From positions 1-45,985 of the forward strand of contig JAJFJG010000213.1 of NCBI GenBank assembly GCA_021774265.1: a DNA stretch of 45,985 nucleotides, given 5' to 3'. Below the pieces are notes generated by a model that did no database searches, was not told the origin of the DNA, and was given only the letters and a program-made list of their open reading frames with translations. A program made the position numbers and the translations under genes. This document shows, in pieces, positions 10,209 to 20,740 of this stretch. Within the stretch, counting starts at the first letter, position 1, and each line of letters starts with the position of its first letter. The DNA comes from Nitrosomonas sp. GTDB lineage: Bacteria > Pseudomonadota > Gammaproteobacteria > Burkholderiales > Nitrosomonadaceae.

Positions 10209-10235
10209 TACTGAATTAAGCTAAGGAGATTCAAA

Positions 10236-11051
10236 TTGGCAAGAATTATTGTCGTGACATCAGGTAAGGGTGGCGTTGGTAAAACAACAACAAGTGCAGC
10301 GATAGCAATGGGGCTTGCAAAAAGAGGCCATAAAACGGCGGTAATTGATTTTGATGTCGGTTTGCGTAACTTGGATTTGATTATGGGTTGCGAGCGGCGG
10401 GTTGTTTATGACTTTATTAATGTTATCAATGGCGAGGCGAGTATAAGCCAAGCATTAATCCGTGATAAGAATTGTAATATGCTCTATATCTTGCCGGCTT
10501 CACAAACGCGTGATAAAGATGCTTTAAGTCTGGATGGTGTTGGTCGCGTATTGGATGAGCTTGCAGCTGATGATTTTAAGTACATTGTCTGCGATTCGCC
10601 TGCTGGGATAGAAAAAGGGGCCAACTTGGCGCTTTATTTTGCAGATGATGCCTTTGTTGTTACCAACCCTGAAATATCCTCAGTCCGAGATTCAGATCGT
10701 ATGTTGGGTATTTTGTCAAGTAAGTCACGTAGAGCCGAACGAAATGAGGATCCGGTCAAAGAATATTTGTTAATGACGCGATATGATGCTAGTCGTGTGA
10801 AATCTGGCGAGATGCTAAGTCTGGATGATGTGCAAGAAATTCTATCGCTAGAGCTGTTGGGAATTATTCCTGAGTCAAAGTCGGTCTTGACTGCGTCAAA
10901 TCAAGGTGTGCCAGTAATCTTGAATGATAAAAGTGAGGCGGGACAGGCTTATGCTGATGTTGTCGCACGCTATTTGGGCGAGAAAATACCGCATCGGTTT
11001 GTTGAGAGTAAGAAAGGATTCTTGCGAAAAATTTTCGGAGGGAGATTATGA
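10236..11051 (+). CDS. minD: Septum site-determining protein MinD
   Basis: Deviant Walker A GKGGVGKTT, MinD sequence throughout (DFDVGLRNLDLIMGCERRVVYD). Confidence 0.98.
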   Translation: MARIIVVTSGKGGVGKTTTSAAIAMGLAKRGHKTAVIDFDVGLRNLDLIMGCERRVVYDFINVINGEASISQALIRDKNCNMLYILPASQTRDKDALSLDGVGRVLDELAADDFKYIVCDSPAGIEKGANLALYFADDAFVVTNPEISSVRDSDRMLGILSSKSRRAERNEDPVKEYLLMTRYDASRVKSGEMLSLDDVQEILSLELLGIIPESKSVLTASNQGVPVILNDKSEAGQAYADVVARYLGEKIPHRFVESKKGFLRKIFGGRL

Positions 11052-11326
11052 GTTTATTGGACTATTTCAGGTTATCGAAGCCGAAAACAGCATCTGTTGC
11101 AAAAGAGCGGCTGCAAATCTTAGTTGCTCATGAAAGAACCTACCGTAATCGCCCCTCTTATCTCCCGCAGTTACAAAAAGAATTATTGGAGGTCATTCGG
11201 AAATATGTCAATGTTGACCAAGAGGCGATCACGGTTAACTTTGAGCAGGATGAGAATCAAGAAACGTTGGAGTTAAATATCATATTGCCTGACCATCAGG
11301 AAACGGATAGAGCTGTACATAGCTGA
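11048..11326 (+). CDS. minE: Cell division topological specificity factor MinE
   Basis: MSLLDYFRLSKPKTASVAKERLQILVAHER, overlapping minD by 4 bp. Confidence 0.96.
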   Translation: MSLLDYFRLSKPKTASVAKERLQILVAHERTYRNRPSYLPQLQKELLEVIRKYVNVDQEAITVNFEQDENQETLELNIILPDHQETDRAVHS

Positions 11327-11471
11327 TGTTTTTTGCCAAAGCAAGGGGCGTATAACTTCTAAGGTTTCTCCTAAAAACTTGATGGCGGATAGGGTAAATT
11401 TCTCTGTGGCATGACGATTACGATTATTCTTTTCTTGTGAAATCGAGCTGTTAAAAAAGTTGTGGCGATAA

Positions 11472-12098
11472 TTGGCTAGCAAAAGACAATGTCTCTTTTC
11501 TGTATGGAAGTTGCTCCTTTGTATCCTTCCATTGATTACAGGTTGTGCGACAATTTCCACCCAAACGACGGTTGTTCGAACAATAATTACTCAGCCTGTC
11601 AAAAACACCGAAAATGTCACTCCTGAAAAGTTTAACTTGACTGGAAGAATTTCAATTCAAGATGAGCGGCAGCGTACTTCCGGTGGGATACGTTGGCAGC
11701 ACTCAAAAATGGTTGATGAAATTTTATTGCTTTCACCATTAGGGCAAGTCATGGCTCAGATCATACGTGACTATGAGGGTGTGAGTTTAACAACCTCGGA
11801 TCAACAAGAGTTTTATGCTTCTGATGTGGAAAGTTTAACTGAAGATATCTTAGGTTGGCGTATTCCATTAGCAGGATTGCAGTATTGGGCGCAAGGTAAA
11901 CATTCACCCGTGACCGTGGCGATGAAAGATTTGGATGAGAATAATCGAGTAGTTGCGATTCGTCAAGATGGCTGGGAAATAAATTACATTAGCTATACAA
12001 CAGTACAGTCCACACAGAAACCACGCCCCAGAGTACTGACTTTGAGTTATGAAGCGCTAACGATTCGATTAGTGGTTGATAGTATGGAAACTCAATAA
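11472..12098 (+). CDS. lolB: Outer membrane lipoprotein LolB
   Basis: Lipobox LITGC, FNLTGRISIQDERQRTSGGIRWQH, directly upstream of ispE as in many proteobacteria. TTG start. Confidence 0.88.
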   Translation: MASKRQCLFSVWKLLLCILPLITGCATISTQTTVVRTIITQPVKNTENVTPEKFNLTGRISIQDERQRTSGGIRWQHSKMVDEILLLSPLGQVMAQIIRDYEGVSLTTSDQQEFYASDVESLTEDILGWRIPLAGLQYWAQGKHSPVTVAMKDLDENNRVVAIRQDGWEINYISYTTVQSTQKPRPRVLTLSYEALTIRLVVDSMETQ

Positions 12099-12131
12099 CC
12101 TATTAAGACGAAGTTTATTATTTTTGAAACT

Positions 12132-12971
12132 ATGCATACATTTGTTGCGCCAGCTAAACTTAATTTATTCTTGCATGTTATAGGGCGGAGAAATGATGGC
12201 TATCATTTACTGCAGACTGTATTTCGTTTATTAGATTTTTCTGATCAGCTGAGTTTTGAAATACGTGAAGATGGCGTTATTAAATTAAATAAGCGAATTG
12301 TTGGCGTTCCAGAAGAAAATGACTTGTGTGTGCGTGCCGCGAAATTATTACAGCAAAAAAGTGGCACAAATAAAGGCGCGGAAATTTTTCTGGTTAAGCG
12401 AATTCCGATGGGTGGTGGGTTGGGTGGTGGTAGCTCTGATGCGGCGACGACATTAATGGCACTTAATCAACTGTGGGGAATCGGTTGGAGCAAAGAACAG
12501 CTAATAGAATTGGGACTTAAGCTGGGAGCGGACGTTCCGGTTTTTATTTTTGGAGAGAGTGCTTTTGCGGAAGGAATTGGTGAAAAACTAGTGCCAATTA
12601 TACTGCCTTCTGCTTGGTATTTAGTGTTGACGCCATCGGTTCAAGTCTCAACCGCTGAAATTTTTTCAAGTAAGGAATTGACACGAAACACGATACCTAT
12701 CAAAATACCGCCCTTTTCCACAAGACAAGGTCATAACGATTTGGAACCTGTTGTACGCCAAGCATACCCAGAAGTTGATGAATGCTTGGAGTGGCTAAAA
12801 TTGTTAGGAAATACTACAATAGTGGCTATGAGCGGTTCCGGTGCTTGTGTATTTGCAGAGTTTAAAACTGAAATTGCAGCGCGGGCTGCTTTTGATAAAA
12901 TTCCTGTTAATATGTGTGGTTTTGTAGCGCAAGGATTGGATTACCATCCGATGCATAGCACTATAGAATAA
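12132..12971 (+). CDS. ispE: 4-diphosphocytidyl-2-C-methyl-D-erythritol kinase
   Basis: PAKLNLFLHVIGRRNDGYHLLQTVF and GHMP motif PMGGGLGGGSSDAA. Confidence 0.97.
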   Translation: MHTFVAPAKLNLFLHVIGRRNDGYHLLQTVFRLLDFSDQLSFEIREDGVIKLNKRIVGVPEENDLCVRAAKLLQQKSGTNKGAEIFLVKRIPMGGGLGGGSSDAATTLMALNQLWGIGWSKEQLIELGLKLGADVPVFIFGESAFAEGIGEKLVPIILPSAWYLVLTPSVQVSTAEIFSSKELTRNTIPIKIPPFSTRQGHNDLEPVVRQAYPEVDECLEWLKLLGNTTIVAMSGSGACVFAEFKTEIAARAAFDKIPVNMCGFVAQGLDYHPMHSTIE

Positions 12972-12976
12972 AAAAT

Positions 12977-13051
12977 TGGGGAGTCGCCAAGTGGTAAGGC
13001 ACTGGATTTTGATTCCAGCATACGTAGGTTCGATCCCTACCTCCCCAGCCA
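12977..13051 (+). tRNA. tRNA-Gln (anticodon TTG)
   Basis: TGGGGAGTCGCCAAGTGGTAAGGCACTGGATTTTGATTCCAGCATACGTAGGTTCGATCCCTACCTCCCCAGCCA. Cloverleaf stems pair, encoded CCA, TTG anticodon. Confidence 0.97.
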
Positions 13052-13198
13052 GTTTTAGGCTTCATGATGTTGTTTTGTCTGGATAGTGTTGATTGAATAA
13101 TAATCTGTTTAATTTGAATACATAGCCAGTTTTACATAATCAGGAGTCGGCTAGTGTTTCATTTTCTAATTATCTGTTTTATAAGCGAAGCGTTAATT

Positions 13199-14149
13199 AT
13201 GTCTTATGACAGCTTGATGGTTTTTACCGGTACAGCCAATCCAAAATTGGCTCAAGATGCAGTTAAGCATTTGAATATTCGCTTGGGACGTGCAGAAGTT
13301 GGGCGTTTCAGTGACGGTGAAATAATGGTAGAGATCCTCGAAAATGTACGAGGCAAAGATGTCTTTGTGCTTCAATCGACTTGCGTACCTACAAATGATA
13401 GTTTGATGGAGATATTGGTAATGGTTGATGCATTAAAACGTGCATCAGCTGGACGTATTACAGCAGCTATCCCTTATTTTGGCTATGCTAGGCAGGATAG
13501 AAGGCCTCGATCAGTGCGTGTTCCGATTACTGCAAAAGTTGTGGCAAATATGTTAACAACAGTCGGTATTGATCGATTGCTGACAATGGATTTACATTCT
13601 GATCAAATTCAGGGTTTTTTTGATGTTCCTGTCGATAATATCTACGGTATGCCTATTTTGCTGGGTGATATATGGAAGCATGATTATCAAAAATTAGTTG
13701 TCGTTTCGCCTGATGTGGGCGGCGTTGTTCGGGCAAGGCATTTGGCTAAGCGTTTAGAATGCGACCTAGCAATTATTGATAAGCGTCGTCCGAAGCCGAA
13801 TGAAGCAAAAGTCATGAATGTCATTGGTGAAATTAAAGGGCGTACATGCGTTATCATTGATGACATGGTTGATACTGCGAATACCCTGTGTCAGGGAGCA
13901 CAGGCGTTAAAAGATGAAGGTGCTGAGATGGTGATAGCTTATTCAACACATGCTGTATTGTCTGGAAAAGCTGTTGAGCGTATTGAAAACTCGCAGTTAG
14001 ACAAGCTCGTTGTAACTGATACAATTCCGCTACGAGAAGATGCACAAGCTTGTGAGCGTATATGCCAGTTAAGTGTCGCAAGTATGTTAGCTGAAACAAT
14101 GGTGCGAATTAGTAATGAGAGCTCGCTAAGTTCGTTGTTTATGGAGTAA
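13199..14149 (+). CDS. prs: Ribose-phosphate pyrophosphokinase
   Basis: [77 protein letters not shown]. The ORF track extends upstream to 13154. Confidence 0.98.
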   Translation: MSYDSLMVFTGTANPKLAQDAVKHLNIRLGRAEVGRFSDGEIMVEILENVRGKDVFVLQSTCVPTNDSLMEILVMVDALKRASAGRITAAIPYFGYARQDRRPRSVRVPITAKVVANMLTTVGIDRLLTMDLHSDQIQGFFDVPVDNIYGMPILLGDIWKHDYQKLVVVSPDVGGVVRARHLAKRLECDLAIIDKRRPKPNEAKVMNVIGEIKGRTCVIIDDMVDTANTLCQGAQALKDEGAEMVIAYSTHAVLSGKAVERIENSQLDKLVVTDTIPLREDAQACERICQLSVASMLAETMVRISNESSLSSLFME

Positions 14150-14171
14150 AGGCGAAGATTTTCGCCTTTTT
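14148..14171 (+). terminator. Rho-independent terminator after prs
   Basis: AAAGGCGAA-gatt-TTCGCCTTTTT. Confidence 0.85.
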
Positions 14172-14216
14172 AAATGGATTATCTGGTCGCGGATAATCAA
14201 CTTTTGGAGAAGTAAG

Positions 14217-14861
14217 ATGAAAATTGAAATTACTGCAAATAATCGTACGTTGCAGGGCAAGGGTGCGAGCCGCCGCCTGCGTATTGCTGGAAAAGTGCCA
14301 GCAGTCATTTATGGCGGAGAGACGCCAGCACAGTCAATTGAGCTGGATCATAATACGTTATACCACAAGCTAAAGCTTGAAGCTTTTCATGCCTCAATTT
14401 TATCATTAGACATTGATGGCAAAAAAGAGAAAGTATTGCTGCGTGATGCACAGATGCATCCGTTCAAGCAACAAGTGTATCACGTTGATTTTCAACGAGT
14501 AGATCCGAAGAAGAAGATACACATGAAAGTGCCGTTACACTTCATTAATGCGGAATCTTCACCTGGGGTTAAGACCTCCGGCGGTAACGTAAGTCATGTG
14601 ATTACCGAAGTAGATATCTCGTGCTTGCCGCAAGATTTACCCGAGTTTATTACGGTCGATCTAGTAGATTTGGATGCCGGTAGTACATTGCATTTGAGTG
14701 ACCTCGTGCTGCCAAAGAATACTGAGATCCCCTCGTTACAAAAAGGTGGCAGTGATTTACCTGTTGTAACTATTGTTATTCCACGCGCGGTAATATCGGA
14801 AGACGGTGGTGATGCTGATGAAGCCGCCGCCGTTAACGAAGATAATAAAGAAGCCGAGTAA
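14217..14861 (+). CDS. rplY: 50S ribosomal protein L25/general stress protein Ctc
   Basis: L25 N-terminus with TL5/CTC C-terminal domain, between prs and pth. Confidence 0.95.
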   Translation: MKIEITANNRTLQGKGASRRLRIAGKVPAVIYGGETPAQSIELDHNTLYHKLKLEAFHASILSLDIDGKKEKVLLRDAQMHPFKQQVYHVDFQRVDPKKKIHMKVPLHFINAESSPGVKTSGGNVSHVITEVDISCLPQDLPEFITVDLVDLDAGSTLHLSDLVLPKNTEIPSLQKGGSDLPVVTIVIPRAVISEDGGDADEAAAVNEDNKEAE

Positions 14862-14892
14862 TTCTTTTTTGATTATATGGCTTTAATAAAAC

Positions 14893-14929
14893 AAAAACTA
14901 CCGGCAGTAATTTGATCGGTAGTTTTTTT
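14893..14929 (+). terminator. Rho-independent terminator after rplY
   Basis: AAAAACTACCG ... CGGTAGTTTTTTT, ending 9 bp before the pth ATG. Confidence 0.8.
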
Positions 14930-14937
14930 ATAATTTC

Positions 14938-15507
14938 ATGAAACTTATTGTCGGCCTCGGTAATCCCGGAAGAGAATATGCAGGTACGCGACATAATGCT
15001 GGGTTTGAATGGGTATGCCGTTTATCTGAGGCTTTAAATGTATCATTTAAAGCCGAAGCGCGGTTTTATGGATTGTGCGTGCGTGTTGATCATGGAGATG
15101 CTGGTCTTTGGTTGTTAAAACCGCAGATTTATATGAATCGTAGTGGACAATCTGTTGGTGCATTGTGTAAATTTTATAAAATTCTACCGGAGCACATTTT
15201 AGTTGTGCATGATGAGCTGGATTTGCAACCTGGCGTCTCTAAACTAAAATGGAGTGGTGGTCATGGCGGTCACAATGGACTTAAAGACATTGTTGCTCAT
15301 TTGGGCACAAAAGACTTTTGGCGACTACGAATAGGTGTTGGTCATCCCGGCGATAGGAGCGAAGTTGTGAATTATGTTCTGCATCCACCACGAAAGGAAG
15401 AGGCATCCTTAATTGACGAAGCAATTCACCGGAGTATGACTGTGTGGCCTGAAATCTCTCAAGGTGATTGCCAAGCGGCAATGCTGAAATTGCATACCAA
15501 ACCCTAA
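14938..15507 (+). CDS. pth: Peptidyl-tRNA hydrolase
   Basis: MKLIVGLGNPGREYAGTRHNAGFEWV; LKWSGGHGGHNGLKDI. Confidence 0.97.
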   Translation: MKLIVGLGNPGREYAGTRHNAGFEWVCRLSEALNVSFKAEARFYGLCVRVDHGDAGLWLLKPQIYMNRSGQSVGALCKFYKILPEHILVVHDELDLQPGVSKLKWSGGHGGHNGLKDIVAHLGTKDFWRLRIGVGHPGDRSEVVNYVLHPPRKEEASLIDEAIHRSMTVWPEISQGDCQAAMLKLHTKP

Positions 15508-15557
15508 CATATTTTCATTTGCATCAATCAATTTTAAAATTTAGCGAGAACTAGGGT

Positions 15558-16649
15558 ATGAGTCTGAAATGTGGCATTGTTGGTCTCCCTAATGTTGGGA
15601 AATCCACCTTATTTAACGCATTAACCAAAGCTGGTATTTCGGCAGAAAATTATCCTTTTTGTACCATTGATCCCAATATTGGTATTGTTGAATTACCAGA
15701 TCCGCGCTTAGATGAACTTAGCAAAATTGTTCAGCCACAAAAAATACAATCGGCCACGGTTGAATTTGTCGATATTGCCGGCCTTGTCGCTGGTGCTTCA
15801 AAGGGGGAGGGCCTGGGAAATAAATTTCTGGCCAATATCCGAGAAACCGATGGCATTATCAATATGGTGCGTTGTTTTACAGATGATAACGTGGTTCATG
15901 TCGCTGGTAAGGTTGATCCACTTTCAGATATTGAAGTCATACAGACCGAATTAGCATTGGCTGATTTAAGTACCGTTGAGAAAGCCCAGCAAAGAGAAGC
16001 TAAGTTAGCGAAAACGGGAAATAAAGATGCCATTAAGCTAAGTAATTTTCTTGAAGTAGTGCGCGCTCATCTTGACGAGGGAAAACCGGCTAGGAGTTTA
16101 ACGCTAGACGAAGATGAACAGCAATTATTAAAACCACTATGTTTGTTGACTGCAAAGCCGGCGATATATGTGGCTAATGTTGATGAGCAAGGGTTTGAAA
16201 ATAACTCATTGCTAATTCGTGTACAAGAATATGCTGCTGGCGAAGGTGCACCAGTTGTGGCCATTTGTGCGTCGTTAGAAGCTGAGATTGCTGAATTATC
16301 TGACGAAGACAAACAAATTTTCCTTGCAGATATCAATATGGAAGAGCCGGGCTTGAACCGCTTGGTCCGTGCTGCATACAAATTACTTGGTTTGCAAACT
16401 TACTTCACAGCAGGTGTTAAGGAAGTTAGAGCCTGGACCATGTATCAGGGTGATACAGCGCCGCAAGCAGCCGGTGTGATTCATACTGACTTTGAGCGAG
16501 GTTTTATTCGTGCAGAAGTGATTGCATATGAAGATTTCATTACTTATAAAGGCGAGCAAGGCTCAAAGGAAGCCGGAAAGATGCGCCTTGAAGGTAAAGA
16601 ATATATCGTAAAAGATGGCGATGTCATGCATTTTCGTTTTAACGTTTAG
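15558..16649 (+). CDS. ychF: Redox-regulated ATPase / GTP-binding protein YchF
   Basis: [40 protein letters not shown]. 363 aa. Confidence 0.97.
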   Translation: MSLKCGIVGLPNVGKSTLFNALTKAGISAENYPFCTIDPNIGIVELPDPRLDELSKIVQPQKIQSATVEFVDIAGLVAGASKGEGLGNKFLANIRETDGIINMVRCFTDDNVVHVAGKVDPLSDIEVIQTELALADLSTVEKAQQREAKLAKTGNKDAIKLSNFLEVVRAHLDEGKPARSLTLDEDEQQLLKPLCLLTAKPAIYVANVDEQGFENNSLLIRVQEYAAGEGAPVVAICASLEAEIAELSDEDKQIFLADINMEEPGLNRLVRAAYKLLGLQTYFTAGVKEVRAWTMYQGDTAPQAAGVIHTDFERGFIRAEVIAYEDFITYKGEQGSKEAGKMRLEGKEYIVKDGDVMHFRFNV

Positions 16650-16660
16650 TGTTCTTAGCC

Positions 16661-19567
16661 TTAAGTTGCAACAATCACCCGTAGTGCGTCTAACCTAAGG
16701 TGCGTCGAGTGTAGCAGTTGCGATAAATTTTCTAATTGTTGCTGCAAAAATTCGATTTCTTCGATACGGACGTTTGGGTTTACTCTATGGAGCGCCTGAA
16801 GTCGTTCTATTTCTTGCGTAAACATTTTCTGGATTTGGTTGCGCTTACCGGAAACTATGTCAGGGACTTCTATTTGCGCAAGGGATTCGCTGCGCGACAC
16901 CATTGTTTTGATAGATTCTTTTTTTAATTGAATCACCTGTTTGGCAATTTCTGCGGACACACCAACCTGATATTTGTTGAGTGTTTCATGATCGAGATCA
17001 AGATAGTTATTACGGTCAGTTTCGTCAATGAGAATACGGATGATTGTTGTCGGTAAATAACGTTTGCTCTGTTGGATACCATCCCCTGAGGCCTCAAGAA
17101 CAAATAAGCTCTCTAGTAATAAGGTACCGGGCTCAATTTTTTCGCATTGGATTGCACTGACTGCAGCATTACCAAATTCACTACTTATTACCCTGTCCAT
17201 GGCATTTACGACCATTGGGTGCGCCCAGGTGAGATAGTGGATATCTTCATTGGTTAAAGCAACATCTCTGTTATAAGTAATGGTCATGCCATCATCACTT
17301 AAGCCAGAGAATGCAGTGGTCATATGCTCGCTTGGACGAATAATATAACTGTTGCTCCTGTGTTCTTCAGTGTGGACGCCAAAGCAATCAAAAATGCTAT
17401 CCATGTAATGAAATAAGCTGGGATCTGCGTCTTGTTCTAGCGCTTGCTGCTTAAGTTTGTTAGCAATCTCTGGACGAAAAGAATTATATTCAAGTAATTT
17501 GTCACGTCCTTCGTGCAACGTTTCATTAAGTGCCCGATTAATAGATTGCGTAGTGTTAATTAAGCTGGAGAGATCATCTAAATCAGCTTTAGGTTGATGA
17601 AGTGCATTAACAAGCATTGCTTCAACTTGTGAGAAAACGGTTTGACCCGCAGCACAAGTTTGCTCAAATGCATTCAGACCTTGATGATACCAATGCAGCA
17701 TGACGGCCTGTGCCGTATTATTTAAATAAGGAATGTGAATATTAATAGTTTCAGTCTGACCTATACGGTCTAATCGACCAATACGCTGTTCCAATAAGTC
17801 AGGATTCAATGGCAAATCAAATAAGACCAGATGATGTGAAAATTGAAAATTGCGTCCTTCGCTGCCAATTTCAGAGCAAACGAGAAGTTGACATCCTCCT
17901 TCTTTATCCGCAAAGAAAGCAGCGGCACGATCACGTGCAATTAAATCCATATGCTCATGAAACACGGGTATATGCTGCCCAATTATCACTTTAAGCGTTT
18001 GGGCAATATCGAGAGCGGTTTGTGTGCTGGCTGTGATAACTAACACTTTCTCAGGACTGAGTTGCTTTAAGATATTCGTTAGCCAAGGAATACGCGGGTC
18101 GATTTCAGTCCAGTTAGAATTTGTTGCGTTCTCATTGGACTGATAAAGTAATTCAGGGCAAAGCAGTAATTGAGGCGCCGAAATGCGGTTTGTCTCAAAT
18201 ACCGTTAAATATTCAATATATTGCACCGGTGGTGTGAGCTGAACAATATGAGCTTTTCGGCCAGGAAACCCTTTGATCGTAGCGCGGGTATTGCGAAATA
18301 AGATTCGTCCTGTTCCATGTTGATCAAGTAAACGTGCGATCAATATTTCTCGTGCGTACTTGTTTTTGTCCGAATCTATCGGCGTGCTGAGATCGTCGAG
18401 TTGTTGTTGCACTTCTTCATCATGAAAGGTTGATATCACCATCTGTATGGTGACACAATCAAGCGGCTGTGCACTGAGCAAGGCTTCAACAGCTTTGGCG
18501 ATCGGTTTGTAGGATTGTTCTTCTTCTACGAATGTTTCAAAATTAGAGAATCGATCAGAATCAAGTAAACGCAATCGAGCAAAATGACTGGTTTTTCCCA
18601 GTTGTTCGGGTGTCGCCGTTAACAAAAGCACACCTTTAGTTTGCTGCGCCAATTGTTCGATCAACGCATACTCGGGACTAACTGTTTCCTCTGACCATTC
18701 TAGATGATGTGCTTCATCGACGACCAACAAATCCCATTCGCCGTCTAACGCAGCTTGAAAACGTTCAGGGTCATATTTTAGAAAATCAAGGCTACAAAGA
18801 ATTAATTGTTCACTATGAAAAGGATTTTCTTGATTATTGCTCTCTTCAATGACATCGCAACGCTCTTCATCAAAAACACTAAAGTGAAGATTGAAGCGTC
18901 GCAGCATTTCCACTAACCATTGATGAACCAATGTCTCTGGAACGATGATAAGTACCCGATTAGCACGTTCAGTTAGTAATTGGTGGTGTAGAATTAAACC
19001 AGCTTCAATGGTTTTTCCTAAACCCACCTCATCAGCTAATAACACACGAGGTGCATAGCGATTTGCAACCTCATGGGCGATATAGAGTTGATGTGGAATA
19101 AGGCTGGTGCGACAGCCCGTTAAGCCATGTAGCGTTGTGTCAGCTAGTTGTTGCTGCCGCTGCAAGGTTTTATAGCGCACTTGGAACCATTTGTCTGAAT
19201 CAACATGGCTATTAAGTAGGCGTTCAGTTGGGCGATAAAACTGGATAAAACTGGCAAGTTGTAGCTCTTCTAGATGGCGTGATACACCGTCCTGATCAAT
19301 ACCAAAATAAGTTAATAAACCGTTATGATGTTCGACTGATTCAACGGTTAATGCCCAGTCTTCATCACTGGTTACGGTATCGCCCACTGAGAACATTACT
19401 CTTGTTAATGGCGCCGATTGCTTCGCGTAGGCACGCGTTTCACCAGCGGCTTTAAAGGAGATGCTGATCATCCGGTCTTCTACCGCCTGAATGACGCCTA
19501 TGCCTAATTGCAAGTCAGCATCACATATCCAACGTTGACCCAGCTTAAATTCACTCATGCACAACAT
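16661..19567 (-). CDS. rapA: RNA polymerase-associated SWI2/SNF2-family ATPase RapA (HepA)
   Basis: 968 aa; LLADEVGLGKTIEAGLILHHQL, DEAHHLEWSEE, CSEIGSEGRNFQFSHHLVLFDLPLNPDLLEQRIGRLDRIGQ. Confidence 0.95.
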   Translation of the reverse strand: MLCMSEFKLGQRWICDADLQLGIGVIQAVEDRMISISFKAAGETRAYAKQSAPLTRVMFSVGDTVTSDEDWALTVESVEHHNGLLTYFGIDQDGVSRHLEELQLASFIQFYRPTERLLNSHVDSDKWFQVRYKTLQRQQQLADTTLHGLTGCRTSLIPHQLYIAHEVANRYAPRVLLADEVGLGKTIEAGLILHHQLLTERANRVLIIVPETLVHQWLVEMLRRFNLHFSVFDEERCDVIEESNNQENPFHSEQLILCSLDFLKYDPERFQAALDGEWDLLVVDEAHHLEWSEETVSPEYALIEQLAQQTKGVLLLTATPEQLGKTSHFARLRLLDSDRFSNFETFVEEEQSYKPIAKAVEALLSAQPLDCVTIQMVISTFHDEEVQQQLDDLSTPIDSDKNKYAREILIARLLDQHGTGRILFRNTRATIKGFPGRKAHIVQLTPPVQYIEYLTVFETNRISAPQLLLCPELLYQSNENATNSNWTEIDPRIPWLTNILKQLSPEKVLVITASTQTALDIAQTLKVIIGQHIPVFHEHMDLIARDRAAAFFADKEGGCQLLVCSEIGSEGRNFQFSHHLVLFDLPLNPDLLEQRIGRLDRIGQTETINIHIPYLNNTAQAVMLHWYHQGLNAFEQTCAAGQTVFSQVEAMLVNALHQPKADLDDLSSLINTTQSINRALNETLHEGRDKLLEYNSFRPEIANKLKQQALEQDADPSLFHYMDSIFDCFGVHTEEHRSNSYIIRPSEHMTTAFSGLSDDGMTITYNRDVALTNEDIHYLTWAHPMVVNAMDRVISSEFGNAAVSAIQCEKIEPGTLLLESLFVLEASGDGIQQSKRYLPTTIIRILIDETDRNNYLDLDHETLNKYQVGVSAEIAKQVIQLKKESIKTMVSRSESLAQIEVPDIVSGKRNQIQKMFTQEIERLQALHRVNPNVRIEEIEFLQQQLENLSQLLHSTHLRLDALRVIVAT

Positions 19568-19594
19568 TTGTCTTTAATTAAGGAGCGTTATAAT
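19568..19594 (+). promoter_or_regulatory. Possible promoter (TTGTCT-N15-TATAAT)
   Basis: Perfect -10 hexamer TATAAT at 19589-19594, weak -35 at suboptimal spacing. Confidence 0.3.
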
Positions 19595-19711
19595 AGTTGA
19601 AACGAGTTGAAAAGTCAGGTTTAGATGAAAAAATCTAAGGAAATTACATGAACAATGATGATGTGGTTTCAAATAAACTAAATGGAAGGGTTTTTGGTGA
19701 CAACTGATAAA

Positions 19712-19743
19712 TGGGCGCTATTCTTGACTAAGAAAGGCGCCCA
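19712..19743. terminator. Hairpin, candidate terminator (for the DUF2490 gene on the minus strand and/or a short plus-strand unit)
   Basis: TGGGCGC-ta-TTCTT-gact-AAGAA-ag-GCGCCCA nested stems. Confidence 0.5.
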
Positions 19744-19765
19744 AATCAAATCAATTATTTTTATT

Positions 19766-20482
19766 CTAGAAGTTTAAGAATAAATTTATAGCTAATAGAT
19801 GTTGCATTTGGTCAGGACGCGGGCTGCTTGGTCGGTTGAAGTATTGGTTCATGTAACCAATTTCGGCAGTAGCAACTTTGCTAACTTTATAAGCAAAACC
19901 AGCAAATATACGGTTTTGATTAAATCCACTTCTAGCACCAGTATCAACATTGTTCAAATTTATAAAGATTTCGTCAAGCAAGACAAAACTGACTTTTGGT
20001 GATACGGCTGGCATTGGGACAGTCCATTTAAGAAATTGTCTGAAACGATGACCGACGTCCGTACTGCCTTGGATATCAAAGGTACGTTGTTCCATACGAG
20101 TACGGCTCATGATAGAGCCAAATGAGTAAGAGTTAGACCACAATAATTGCTGCCAAATCCGGTGTTCGTTAAATGGACTTTGACCTGCGAATGGGAAGCT
20201 GGTTGGAACCCAAGCATAGCCCAACCAGATAGTTGTTTTTTCATTAAGTGCATAACCAATACCTGGACGGATAATACCTTGAGAAAATCTTGAAGAATCA
20301 TTACCAAAACGACCTTGGCCTTCAAGCCACCATTTAATTTTTGGGTTGGAAGAGAAGCTGCCCGTGGCAGTTATATTTCCCCAAGTTTGAAAATCTTCCA
20401 CTGTATCGTCAGCAACAACGGGGCTGTTGAGCGCAACTGCAATGATAGATGATGCAATTAGTATATTTAGTCTTTTAAACAT
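19766..20482 (-). CDS. DUF2490-like outer-membrane-type protein
   Basis: Signal peptide; WGNITATGSF..., alternating aromatic/polar beta-strand pattern, RTRMEQRTFD...RFRQFLKWTVP. Confidence 0.72.
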   Translation of the reverse strand: MFKRLNILIASSIIAVALNSPVVADDTVEDFQTWGNITATGSFSSNPKIKWWLEGQGRFGNDSSRFSQGIIRPGIGYALNEKTTIWLGYAWVPTSFPFAGQSPFNEHRIWQQLLWSNSYSFGSIMSRTRMEQRTFDIQGSTDVGHRFRQFLKWTVPMPAVSPKVSFVLLDEIFINLNNVDTGARSGFNQNRIFAGFAYKVSKVATAEIGYMNQYFNRPSSPRPDQMQHLLAINLFLNF

Positions 20483-20740
20483 TTACTTTCCTTTATTGGA
20501 GTAACTAGATTCGTAAGTTTTACGTTAAATTATTAATCTCACGGCCTAACGATTTATCGAAGACAACAAGATACATTCCTTGAACGGTTTTCTTTTCAAG
20601 TAGACACTTAGCTGATAAGTTAATGTTTTTGAAAAAAATCTTATTAATATGATTTGTTACTTCGTTGCGGAGAATATCATAGAGAATGTCAAAAAAGTGT
20701 CAAGAATCAACTCATATTGGACAAAAAGAGGAGTGGTAGC

